The notes under the pieces are model-generated. The model was not told where the DNA came from, searched no databases, and saw only the letters and a list, made by a program, of their open reading frames with translations. From positions 1-64,000 of the forward strand of contig SUYC01000007.1 in the NCBI GenBank assembly GCA_015060625.1: a DNA stretch of 64,000 bases, read 5' to 3'. Below, piece by piece: positions 33,377 through 41,363 of this stretch. Each line of letters begins with the position of its first letter. The stretch's first letter is position 1. Origin of the DNA: Xylanibacter ruminicola (GTDB taxonomy: Bacteria > Bacteroidota > Bacteroidia > Bacteroidales > Bacteroidaceae). The position numbers were made by a program, and so were the translations under genes.

Positions 33377-34874
33377 TTCAAAATACTTTTTTTCGGTTGA
33401 TCTGGGTGCCACCAGCGGGCGAACCATCATCGGCAGAATCGAGGATGACAAGTTCGAACTGGAGGAGATAACCCGTTTCCCCAACAACCTCATCATCCAA
33501 GGCGGCCATTACTACTGGGATATCTACGCCTTGTATTTCGAAATCATCAAGGGACTGAAAGAGGTGGCACACCGCCATCTGGATATCGTGAGCATTGGCA
33601 TCGACACCTGGGGTGTTGATTTCGTGATGATTGGAGACGACAACGCCATCCTGCGCAATCCACGCGCCTATCGCGACCCCATCACCTTCCAGGCAATGGA
33701 CGATTATCTGCACAACATCATCTCTCAAAAAGAGGTGTACGATGTGACTGGTATCCAGTTTTTGAACTTCAACTCGCTGTTCCAGCTCTACGCCATGCGC
33801 AAGGAGAACAACAGTGCGCTGAAGCATGCCAAGAAGATACTGTTTGTGCCCGACGCCCTGAGTTGGATGCTCACTGGGCAGGAGGTGTGCGAATATACTA
33901 TCGCATCCACCTCGCAACTGCTCAACCCGCGCACCAAGCAGCTCGACGACCGGCTGCTGGCATCGGTAGGGCTCGACCACTCTAAGTTCGGGCGTATGGT
34001 GATGCCCGGCACACAGATTGGTGTGCTGACCGACGAGGTGCAGCAGCTGACAGGACTGGGTGCCGTGCCCGTGATAGCTGTGGCTGGGCATGATACAGGT
34101 TCGGCCGTGGCTGCAGTACCCGCCAAGAACGAGCAGTTTGCCTACCTCTCGAGCGGCACCTGGAGCTTGATGGGTATCGAGACCAAGGATCCCATCATCA
34201 GCAGTCTGAGCTACGAGCGCAATTTTACTAATGAGGGTGGCATAGAAGGAACCACGCGTTTCCTGAAGAATATCTGTGGCATGTGGCTGTATGAGCGCTG
34301 CCGACTGGAGTGGCCCGACGAGGTGCGACAGTTGTCGCATCCCGAGCTGCAAGGGCAGGCCATGCAGGTGGAACCCTTCCGCTCGCTCATCAATCCCGAC
34401 GACCAGTGCTTTGCTGCGCCCCAATCGATGATTGGTGCCATCCAGCAGTATTGTCGCGACACCCACCAGCCTGTGCCTGAGACACCAGCCGAAATTTGCC
34501 GCTGCATCTTCGACTCGCTGGCCCTGCGCTACAAGCAGGTGTTCCAGTGGCTGCAGGAGTTTTCGAGCTCATCACCCAACACCCAACACCCATCACCCAT
34601 CAATGTACTGCATATCATCGGTGGCGGCTCACTCAATAAGTATCTGAATCAGTTTACGGCTAATTCATTGGGCGTTAATGTTTTGGCTGGTCCTCAGGAA
34701 GGCACCGCCATCGGTAATATCATGCTGCAGGCCCAGGCTGCTGGACTGGTGAAGGACATCTGGGAGATGCGACGCATTATTGCCAACAGTATTGATATAG
34801 TGACCTATCATCCCCAAAACAAGGCTGAGTGGGATGTTGCCTATGAGAAGTATCTGAAAGTAACAAATCAATAA
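33369..34874 (+). CDS. rhaB: L-rhamnulokinase
   Basis: A 501-residue FGGY-family kinase: N-terminal ATP-grasp start FSVDLGATSGRTIIGRI, substrate region GIDTWGVDFVMIGDD, catalytic-base region VAGHDTGSAVAAVPA, and C-terminal nucleotide loop HIIGGGSLNKYLNQFTAN. It phosphorylates L-rhamnulose to L-rhamnulose 1-phosphate. The start is set at 33369 because the kinase N-terminus begins there, overlapping the GH28 stop by 8 nt. An extra Ser/Pro-rich stretch (SSSPNTQHPSP, near residue 400) encoded by a heptamer repeat sits between a helix and the GGGS loop. It is on a surface connection and probably tolerated. Confidence 0.94.
   Translation: MNNSKYFFSVDLGATSGRTIIGRIEDDKFELEEITRFPNNLIIQGGHYYWDIYALYFEIIKGLKEVAHRHLDIVSIGIDTWGVDFVMIGDDNAILRNPRAYRDPITFQAMDDYLHNIISQKEVYDVTGIQFLNFNSLFQLYAMRKENNSALKHAKKILFVPDALSWMLTGQEVCEYTIASTSQLLNPRTKQLDDRLLASVGLDHSKFGRMVMPGTQIGVLTDEVQQLTGLGAVPVIAVAGHDTGSAVAAVPAKNEQFAYLSSGTWSLMGIETKDPIISSLSYERNFTNEGGIEGTTRFLKNICGMWLYERCRLEWPDEVRQLSHPELQGQAMQVEPFRSLINPDDQCFAAPQSMIGAIQQYCRDTHQPVPETPAEICRCIFDSLALRYKQVFQWLQEFSSSSPNTQHPSPINVLHIIGGGSLNKYLNQFTANSLGVNVLAGPQEGTAIGNIMLQAQAAGLVKDIWEMRRIIANSIDIVTYHPQNKAEWDVAYEKYLKVTNQ
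34572..34599 (+). repeat. Heptamer repeat inside rhaB
   Basis: Four 7-nt units TCACCCA, ACACCCA, ACACCCA, TCACCCA, translated into the SPNTQHPSP segment of rhamnulokinase. Confidence 0.88.
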
Positions 34875-34886
34875 TAGCAAACAATT

Positions 34887-36317
34887 ATGGCTAAACCTTT
34901 AGTAGAAACCAAAGCAAAAGTGGGCGTGTTCTCAATCGCCCTTCAGGCATATCTGCCACAGTTTCCTCAACTCGTTCCTGAGTTCGAGGCTCAGTATGAA
35001 GCATTTAAGAATACGCTGCCCGACAGCATCGAGATTATTGATGGCGGCATGGTTACCACCAAGGAGCAGTCGATGGCTGCCGGTGATAAATTCCGTGCGG
35101 CCGATGTGGATCTCGTTATCCTGCAGATGCTCACCTATTGCACCTCTTACAATATGTTGCCTGCTGTGCGCGACCTCGATGTGCCTGTGGTTATTGTAAA
35201 TCTGCAAAAGAAGTTGGCACCAGATTATGCCAAGACTGACATTCCTACATGGTTAGGTGAACTTTATGCTTGTGGTGCCATCGGCGAGATGGTGGCCGAC
35301 TTGAATCGTGCCGGTAAGCGCTCGGCTGTGATTACAGGTGTGGTAGAGGGGGGAGACCCGGAGGCACAAGCTGAAATTGAAGACTGGTGTCGTGCTGCTC
35401 AGGTACGCCGTCGCTTCCGGGATACTAATATCGCTCAGATTGGTCGTCCTTATCCTGGTATGATGGACCTTTATATTGACGAGACTAACCTCTATCATCG
35501 TATGTTTGTATATACCAAGCAGTTCGATTGGGAGAAGATGTGGGCTATTGCCGACAATATCACCGACGAGGTTGCTATCCGTGCTAAGGCGCAGGATATC
35601 CTCGATACCTTCGATATAGAGGGTGGTGGTACCATCGAGAAGGTATGGGATATGGCTAAGTATGTGGTGGCCTTTGAGCAGTGGGTGAAGGACGAGCAGC
35701 TGGGAATGATAGCTTCTCACTACGACGGCTTTGCGCAGGGGGTGGCTGGCAAACTCGACTCGATGCTGATTCCTGCCTTCTCCATGTTGATAAAGCAGCA
35801 TACCGCATGTGCCGTTGAAGGTGATATGAAGGTGGCGATGGCTATGAGTATCCTGAAGACTATCAGTGGTACAGGTACGTTGGCTGAAATGTACTCTATT
35901 GATTTTCCTAAGGATATATGTATTATTGGACATTCTGGCTCGGGTGATTTCGATATCTCGCAAGCTAAGAAACCTACCATGAAGATAGTTCCCGTGTTCC
36001 ATGGTAAGGCAGGTGGTGGCTATCTTACCCAGTTCTATCCACCTACAGGGCCCGTTACTTATCTGGCTATCACGCAGGATAAGAATGGTGTGTTTAAGTT
36101 TGTGGTAGCTGAAGGTGTGAACGAAGAGGGGGATATCTTTACCTTTGGCGATACTAACATGCGCACCAAGTTCTCGCTGAGCTGTCGCGAGTTCGTTAAC
36201 AAGTGGAGCGAGGCTGGTCCTACCCACCACATGGCTGCTGCTGTAGGTCATCATATCGATACCATCCTGAAGGTGGCTAAGATATTCAATATTGAGTGTG
36301 ACGTAGTTTGCAGATAA
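34887..36317 (+). CDS. L-fucose/L-arabinose-isomerase-like sugar isomerase
   Basis: A 476-residue cytoplasmic enzyme of the FucI/AraA superfamily: N-terminal Rossmann-like part (VGVFSIALQAYLPQFPQL, DLVILQMLTYCTSYNMLPAVRDLDVPVVIVN), central helices and a C-terminal part with ACAVEGDMKVAMAMSIL (acidic metal ligand), GHSGSGDFD and GPTHHMAAAVGHH (His ligand). It is encoded between rhaB and a sugar permease plus rhaD, exactly where the rhamnose isomerase is expected, and no RhaA homologue is seen. It probably isomerises L-rhamnose to L-rhamnulose as a non-orthologous replacement. Use of L-fucose or another 6-deoxy sugar cannot be excluded. Confidence 0.85.
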   Translation: MAKPLVETKAKVGVFSIALQAYLPQFPQLVPEFEAQYEAFKNTLPDSIEIIDGGMVTTKEQSMAAGDKFRAADVDLVILQMLTYCTSYNMLPAVRDLDVPVVIVNLQKKLAPDYAKTDIPTWLGELYACGAIGEMVADLNRAGKRSAVITGVVEGGDPEAQAEIEDWCRAAQVRRRFRDTNIAQIGRPYPGMMDLYIDETNLYHRMFVYTKQFDWEKMWAIADNITDEVAIRAKAQDILDTFDIEGGGTIEKVWDMAKYVVAFEQWVKDEQLGMIASHYDGFAQGVAGKLDSMLIPAFSMLIKQHTACAVEGDMKVAMAMSILKTISGTGTLAEMYSIDFPKDICIIGHSGSGDFDISQAKKPTMKIVPVFHGKAGGGYLTQFYPPTGPVTYLAITQDKNGVFKFVVAEGVNEEGDIFTFGDTNMRTKFSLSCREFVNKWSEAGPTHHMAAAVGHHIDTILKVAKIFNIECDVVCR

Positions 36318-36320
36318 GCT

Positions 36321-37652
36321 ATGGCTAAGTCAGGTTCTTTGAAGAGCACGCTGGCCGTGTCTCTTAACAACTATCTAGATGCTGGTGCCATCGTAGCTGG
36401 TGCCAGTGGCGTTACGCTGTGGCAGAACTACTTGGGTTTGAGCGAGATACACTTAGGTTGGCTAAACGCACTCAGTGCTAATGCATTGGGTGCTGCCATC
36501 GGTGCTATCATCGGTGGATTTTTGGCCGATAAGTTCGGACGTAAGTTCATCTTTACCTACAACCTGCTGGTATATATGACGGGTGTGCTCATCATCATGC
36601 TGTCGATGAACTTCCCCATGCTGCTGGCTGGATTCCTGGTAACAGGTATCTCGGTAGGTATCGGTGTGCCCGCCTCGTGGACCTATATCTCTGAGAGTTC
36701 GGAGGTGAACAACCGCGGTCGTAACATCTGTATCTCGCAGATGTCGTGGGGCGTAGGTCCGATGTGTATCCTGCTGTTCGGTATGCTGTTTGCACCGGGC
36801 GGTTATCTGTACGGTCCGGTCGAGGCCATCGCCCACGATATCATCGGTGCCGATGCGGCTCAGGCTACTGTCGAGGTATTCTCTTCGCGTGTGGTGTTCG
36901 CTACCCTGTTTGTGGTGGCTTTCATTGCCTGGAACCTGCAGCGCCAGCTGGAGGAGAGCGCCGAGTTTACCGCCAATAAGGAGAAGGACCAGAGCAGTAT
37001 AGTAGATAACATCAAGCTGCTTTTTACCAATAAGATTGCTGTGAAGACAGTGGCTTTCCTGGCAGCCATCTATCTTACCTGGAACCTGGTGGCCAGTGTG
37101 ATGGGATTCTTTATGCCACACATCTACGAGACCGCTGGCGGACTGAGCAACGAGGCAGCCAACATGCTGAGTTGCATTAGTTGGGTGTTTGTAGTGGTAA
37201 CCACGTTTATCATCTCGTTTATGGTTGATAAGGTGGCACATCGCTTCTTCTATGTGTTCGGTTTGGCAGCAGCGCTCACCGCGTGGATTCTTATCATCGG
37301 TGGTGGCGTGTCAACCATCGCTGGTATCTGGGTGTTCACCATCCTGTGGGGTGTCAACAACGGTAGCTCGGTACAGGTGTTCTACGCCTTGTGGGGCTCG
37401 GAGCTGTTCCCTGCCAAGTTCCGTGCCGGTGCGCAGGGACTGATGTTCTTCATCGTTCGTGGCCTGTCGGCTGTATGGGGACTGGTGTTCACCTTTATCT
37501 ATGGCGACAATGGCGAGGGCTTTACACTGGCTGCCTACTGCATGGTGGCCCTGCTGCTGGCATCGCTCGTGGTTGGTCTTATCGGCATGCCTAACACCCG
37601 TGGTAAATCATTGGAACAAATAACAAAAGAAAGATATGGAGAAACAGTTTAA
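36321..37652 (+). CDS. MFS sugar permease, probable L-rhamnose transporter
   Basis: A 443-residue, 12-segment major facilitator of the sugar-porter type. MFS motif A appears as GGFLADKFGRKF near residue 57, and the region after TM4 reads VPASWTYISESSEVNNRGRN. A cytoplasmic central loop (about 210-225) is charged. It lies 3 nt after the isomerase stop and overlaps rhaD by 17 nt, so it is translationally linked to rhamnose catabolism. It presumably carries L-rhamnose across the inner membrane by proton symport. Specificity comes from context, since it is not visibly a RhaT- or FucP-type protein. Confidence 0.85.
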   Translation: MAKSGSLKSTLAVSLNNYLDAGAIVAGASGVTLWQNYLGLSEIHLGWLNALSANALGAAIGAIIGGFLADKFGRKFIFTYNLLVYMTGVLIIMLSMNFPMLLAGFLVTGISVGIGVPASWTYISESSEVNNRGRNICISQMSWGVGPMCILLFGMLFAPGGYLYGPVEAIAHDIIGADAAQATVEVFSSRVVFATLFVVAFIAWNLQRQLEESAEFTANKEKDQSSIVDNIKLLFTNKIAVKTVAFLAAIYLTWNLVASVMGFFMPHIYETAGGLSNEAANMLSCISWVFVVVTTFIISFMVDKVAHRFFYVFGLAAALTAWILIIGGGVSTIAGIWVFTILWGVNNGSSVQVFYALWGSELFPAKFRAGAQGLMFFIVRGLSAVWGLVFTFIYGDNGEGFTLAAYCMVALLLASLVVGLIGMPNTRGKSLEQITKERYGETV

Positions 37653-38469
37653 TAGCATTTTGGACGGCCGCGAAGGTTTGAAAGCGGTTGTTGACCAGAT
37701 AGCCGAGGTAACAGGTTATCTTTGGCAGAAAGGTTGGGCTGAGCGTAACGGTGGTAACATTACCGTGAACGTAACCGAGTATATGGACGATGCCTGCAAG
37801 CAGATGCCTGCCATCGCCCCTGTGAAGCAGATTGGTATGGTGCTGCCTCAGCTCAAAGGTAAATATTTCTATTGTAAAGGTACGGGCAAGCGCATGCGCG
37901 ACTTGGCTAAACAGCCCATGCAGAACGGCAGTATCATCCGCATCTGCGACGACTGCGCCAGCTACGAAATCATTGCCGACGAGCCCGTGGCACCTACATC
38001 TGAGTTGCCCACGCACCTGGCTCTGCAGAACTATCTGCTGGAAACGGGGTCGTGCTACAAGGCCACTCTGCACACGCACCCCATCGAACTGGTGGCAATG
38101 AGTCATATCCAGCGATTCCTGAAAGGCGATGAGATGACTCGCGTGCTGTGGTCGATGATTCCCGAGACATTGGCATTCGCCCCACTCGGCATCGGTATCG
38201 TGCCTTACGCTCTGCCATCATCAGTAGCACTGGCCGAGGCTACTCTCGAACAGATTAAAACCCACGACGTGGTGCTGTGGGAGAAGCATGGCACTGTGGC
38301 TGTGGGGACCGACATCATGGACGCCTTCGATCAGACCGACGTGCTCTGCAAGGCTGCCAACATCTACATGTGTGCCAAGTCGATGGGTTCGGAGCCCAAC
38401 GGCATGACCGATGCGCAGATGAAGGAAGTGCAGGATGTGTTCAAACTGCCTAAGAAACGTCCTTGCTGA
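37636..38469 (+). CDS. rhaD: L-rhamnulose-1-phosphate aldolase
   Basis: A 277-residue class II zinc aldolase. The substrate loop ERNGGNITVN is present, the paired zinc ligands appear as ATLHTHPIEL (two His), and the third His is in LWEKHGTVAVG; the catalytic Glu region is PTSELPTHLALQ. It splits L-rhamnulose 1-phosphate into DHAP and L-lactaldehyde. It overlaps the permease gene by 17 nt and shares one base with the next ATG. Length matches the family. Confidence 0.95.
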   Translation: MEKQFNSILDGREGLKAVVDQIAEVTGYLWQKGWAERNGGNITVNVTEYMDDACKQMPAIAPVKQIGMVLPQLKGKYFYCKGTGKRMRDLAKQPMQNGSIIRICDDCASYEIIADEPVAPTSELPTHLALQNYLLETGSCYKATLHTHPIELVAMSHIQRFLKGDEMTRVLWSMIPETLAFAPLGIGIVPYALPSSVALAEATLEQIKTHDVVLWEKHGTVAVGTDIMDAFDQTDVLCKAANIYMCAKSMGSEPNGMTDAQMKEVQDVFKLPKKRPC

Positions 38470-41279
38470 TGAAATATCATCTGTTAGTAATAGCAGGCTT
38501 GGTTGGCGTGCCTATTCTTGGCACTCAAGCCCAGCCGCATGGAATACCCGCTCCTCGCACCTTGCAATACCAGCCAGGTGCGGGGGGCGACTTCGTTTGT
38601 AAGGATGGTAACAATCGCTACACTCGGGCGCTCTATGGCAGTCATACCGACTGGCGACTGGAGACCAGCGACCGTCCCATCTTCGCGGTGGTGAAGAAAG
38701 GCTATCATCGCAACATCCGATTGGTGGTTCAGGTGGATGGTAAGGACTATCCATTGGAACTGGTGAGCCCTTGTACGGCCAGCTATGCACAGGGCCAGCG
38801 CACCTATCAGGTGATTGGATGGGGTGGGGCACAACTGACCATCAGAGTGGTGGCACTGCCCGATGGCGAGGCGGCTGTCTGGGAGTTTGCTTCTAATGGT
38901 TTGGCTGGGCGCGCGCGTATCAAGGCACTGGTGAGCGAGATAGCGCAACCCAGATTGTCGCGCAATGGTGACATCGGTGCCGACAAGCCCGGTGTGCTGG
39001 AGCCTAAAGGCGATGTGCTGCAGACGATAGAACTGGCGCTTGACGATGCTGTGGCGTATATGAAGGTGGATGTGAATGTGCTGTCGCAGTTGACTCAGGT
39101 TGATGGTGCCAGATTGTTCGAGGCTGCTGCTACCCATTATCTGCAGTTGGCCGATCGCATCCAGTTCGGCACGCCCGATCCATTTATCAATTCCTTAGGT
39201 GGCGCTTTGGCACTGGCTGCCGATGGCGACTGGGACGGCAAGACCTGGTTGCATGGCTGTGTGGGCTGGCGAATGCCATTGGCTGGTTGGCGCGCAGGCT
39301 ATCTGGGGGATGTGCTGGGATGGAACGACAGAGCCGTGAGTCATTTCGATGCTTATGCCAAGAGTCAGGTAACGGATGTGCCTGCCACACTGCCGCATCC
39401 CGCGCAGGATTCGGCACTCAACATGGCGCGGGCCGAGAAGCGCTGGGGCACGCAGATGTATTCTAACGGTTACATCTGTCGTAATCCTGAACGCAACGAC
39501 CAGATGCACCATTACGACATGAACCTGAACTATATCGACGAGTTGTTGTGGCATTTCCAGTATGATGCCGACACAGCTTATATGCGCAAGATGTGGCCGG
39601 TGCTCACACGCCATCTGGAATGGGAGAAGCGCAACTTCGACCCGGATGGCGACCACCTCTATGATGCCTACTGCTGCATCTGGGCGAGCGACGCGCTCTA
39701 CTATAGTGGTGGTGCTGTCACACACAGCTCGGCCTACAACTATTGTGGCAACAAGTTGGCTGCCCGTATCGCCGAACTCATTGGCGAGAATCCGCAGCCC
39801 TATCGCCAGGAGGCAGAGGCCATCCTGCAAGCCATGAATCAGCGCTTGTGGATGCCAGGCAAAGGGGTATGGGCTGAATATCAGGAGGCGATGGGACTGA
39901 AGCGACTGCACGATCATCCTGCTGTGTGGAGCATCTACACGCCTATCGACTGTGGGGCCTGCACGCCTGAACAGGCTTATCAGGCCACACAATATATCGA
40001 CCGTCAGATACCACATATTGATGTGGAGCAGTCGGGCTATCAAACCATCTCTACCAGCGACTGGATGCCCTATGCGTGGAGCATCAACAATGTGGCGGCT
40101 GCCGAGGTGATGCACACGGCACTGGCCTATTTTGAGGCAGGGCGCGCCGATGAGGGCTATCAGTTGATGAAGGCTAACATTCTCGATCAGATGTATTACG
40201 GTCAGAGTCCGGCCAACTTTGGACAGATCAGCCATTACGATGCTGCTCGTGGCGAGTGCTATCGCGACTTTGGCGATTGTATCGGCATCAGCAGTCGCAC
40301 GCTGTTGCAGGGACTGTTCGGCATCATGCCGCAGGCGCTCGATGGGCAGTGCATTATCCGTCCGGGATTCCCCGCTGAGTGGGATAGTGCTAGCGTCAAA
40401 ACACCTTATCTGTCTTATCAGTTCACGCGTAAGAATGGGAAGGTGCGCGTAGAAATTACCCAGAATTTCCGTCAGCCGCTGCAGATTATCTTCCGGCAAA
40501 ATCTGGCTAACGGGCAGTATCGCGACATCAAGGGCACCACTGCCCAGCATCAGGTGATGGAGTATGACTTGGATTATCAGCCCGTGAAACTGGCTAAGTA
40601 TTTTAACGCCAGCGTGAGTGATATCTTTAAAAACAGGTATGTCAGTCCGCGCCCGCAAACCACCACGCTGCAAATCCCCGTTCAGGGCATTGGCGAGTGG
40701 TGTCATCCTGCAAAGACGGCCGAGATTAACGACTCCGTGTTCCGCACCCGCATCGTTAACGGTGTGTTCAGCATGGCTGGCGTTCCCTTCACCACTCCGC
40801 AAAAGGGACAGAACATTATCTACACCAGTTTGTGGGACAACTATCCTGATGCCATCACCATCCCCTTGAAGGGAAAGGCCTCGAAAGCCTATCTACTGAT
40901 GGCTGGCTCAACCAACCACATGCAGAGTAGGATAGACAATGGTATCGTGGTAGTGACTTATACCGATGATACCACCGACAGTCTGGCGCTGCGCAATCCC
41001 GACAACTGGTGCCCCATCGAGCAGGATTATTATATCGATGGCAGGGCTTTTACAGTTCGACAGCCCCGTCCGTATCGTGTGTGCTTCGGTACCGGCGATG
41101 TGAGTCGGAACTTGGGTAGCGTGGTTCAGCTGGGTGGTGAGTATGGACGTGAAATCCCCGGAGGTGCCGGTCAGATGTTAGAGATGCCGCTCAATCCCCA
41201 GAAGCGTCTTAAATCTCTCGAATTAAGAACATTATCCCCGGATGTGGTGATAGGTCTCATGGCCATGACAATCCAATAA
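38469..41279 (+). CDS. DUF4450-type six-hairpin glycosidase, putative pectin enzyme
   Basis: A 936-residue secreted protein (signal to GTQAQ). Residues about 30-230 match the DUF4450 type (GAGGDFVCKDGNNRYTRALYGSHTDWRLETSDRP in pieces). From about 240 to 640 is an alpha/alpha-toroid as in rhamnosidase-like six-hairpin glycosidases (GWRMPLAGWRAGYLGD, YDAYCCIWASDALYYSGG, STSDWMPYAWSINN, YYGQSPANFGQIS, CIGISSRTLLQGLFGI), followed by beta-sandwich domains. The family is uncharacterised as far as I know. Its position as last gene of a rhamnogalacturonan/rhamnose operon, with its ATG overlapping the rhaD stop, suggests an alpha-L-rhamnosidase or related exo-enzyme. Domain calls are by recognition; substrate is inference. 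Confidence 0.78.
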   Translation: MKYHLLVIAGLVGVPILGTQAQPHGIPAPRTLQYQPGAGGDFVCKDGNNRYTRALYGSHTDWRLETSDRPIFAVVKKGYHRNIRLVVQVDGKDYPLELVSPCTASYAQGQRTYQVIGWGGAQLTIRVVALPDGEAAVWEFASNGLAGRARIKALVSEIAQPRLSRNGDIGADKPGVLEPKGDVLQTIELALDDAVAYMKVDVNVLSQLTQVDGARLFEAAATHYLQLADRIQFGTPDPFINSLGGALALAADGDWDGKTWLHGCVGWRMPLAGWRAGYLGDVLGWNDRAVSHFDAYAKSQVTDVPATLPHPAQDSALNMARAEKRWGTQMYSNGYICRNPERNDQMHHYDMNLNYIDELLWHFQYDADTAYMRKMWPVLTRHLEWEKRNFDPDGDHLYDAYCCIWASDALYYSGGAVTHSSAYNYCGNKLAARIAELIGENPQPYRQEAEAILQAMNQRLWMPGKGVWAEYQEAMGLKRLHDHPAVWSIYTPIDCGACTPEQAYQATQYIDRQIPHIDVEQSGYQTISTSDWMPYAWSINNVAAAEVMHTALAYFEAGRADEGYQLMKANILDQMYYGQSPANFGQISHYDAARGECYRDFGDCIGISSRTLLQGLFGIMPQALDGQCIIRPGFPAEWDSASVKTPYLSYQFTRKNGKVRVEITQNFRQPLQIIFRQNLANGQYRDIKGTTAQHQVMEYDLDYQPVKLAKYFNASVSDIFKNRYVSPRPQTTTLQIPVQGIGEWCHPAKTAEINDSVFRTRIVNGVFSMAGVPFTTPQKGQNIIYTSLWDNYPDAITIPLKGKASKAYLLMAGSTNHMQSRIDNGIVVVTYTDDTTDSLALRNPDNWCPIEQDYYIDGRAFTVRQPRPYRVCFGTGDVSRNLGSVVQLGGEYGREIPGGAGQMLEMPLNPQKRLKSLELRTLSPDVVIGLMAMTIQ

Positions 41280-41283
41280 AAAA

Positions 41284-41319
41284 GAATGCGCTCCGCAGTT
41301 GGGGCGCATTCCTTTTTTT
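41284..41319. terminator. Bidirectional terminator closing the rhamnose operon
   Basis: GAATGCGC (41284-41291) / GCGCATTC (41304-41311), with CTTTTTTT on the right and an A run on the left. It also lies 44 nt beyond the stop of the convergent GH28-GH105 gene. Confidence 0.92.
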
Positions 41320-41363
41320 ATATGCAAGACTATTGGATGAATAGTCTGGGTTCTGTCAAGTAG

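Noticed and set aside
34887..36317. Evidence for a separate L-fucose catabolic pathway
   Set aside because: No fucose kinase or fuculose aldolase in the window; neighbouring rhaM, rhaB and rhaD point to rhamnose.
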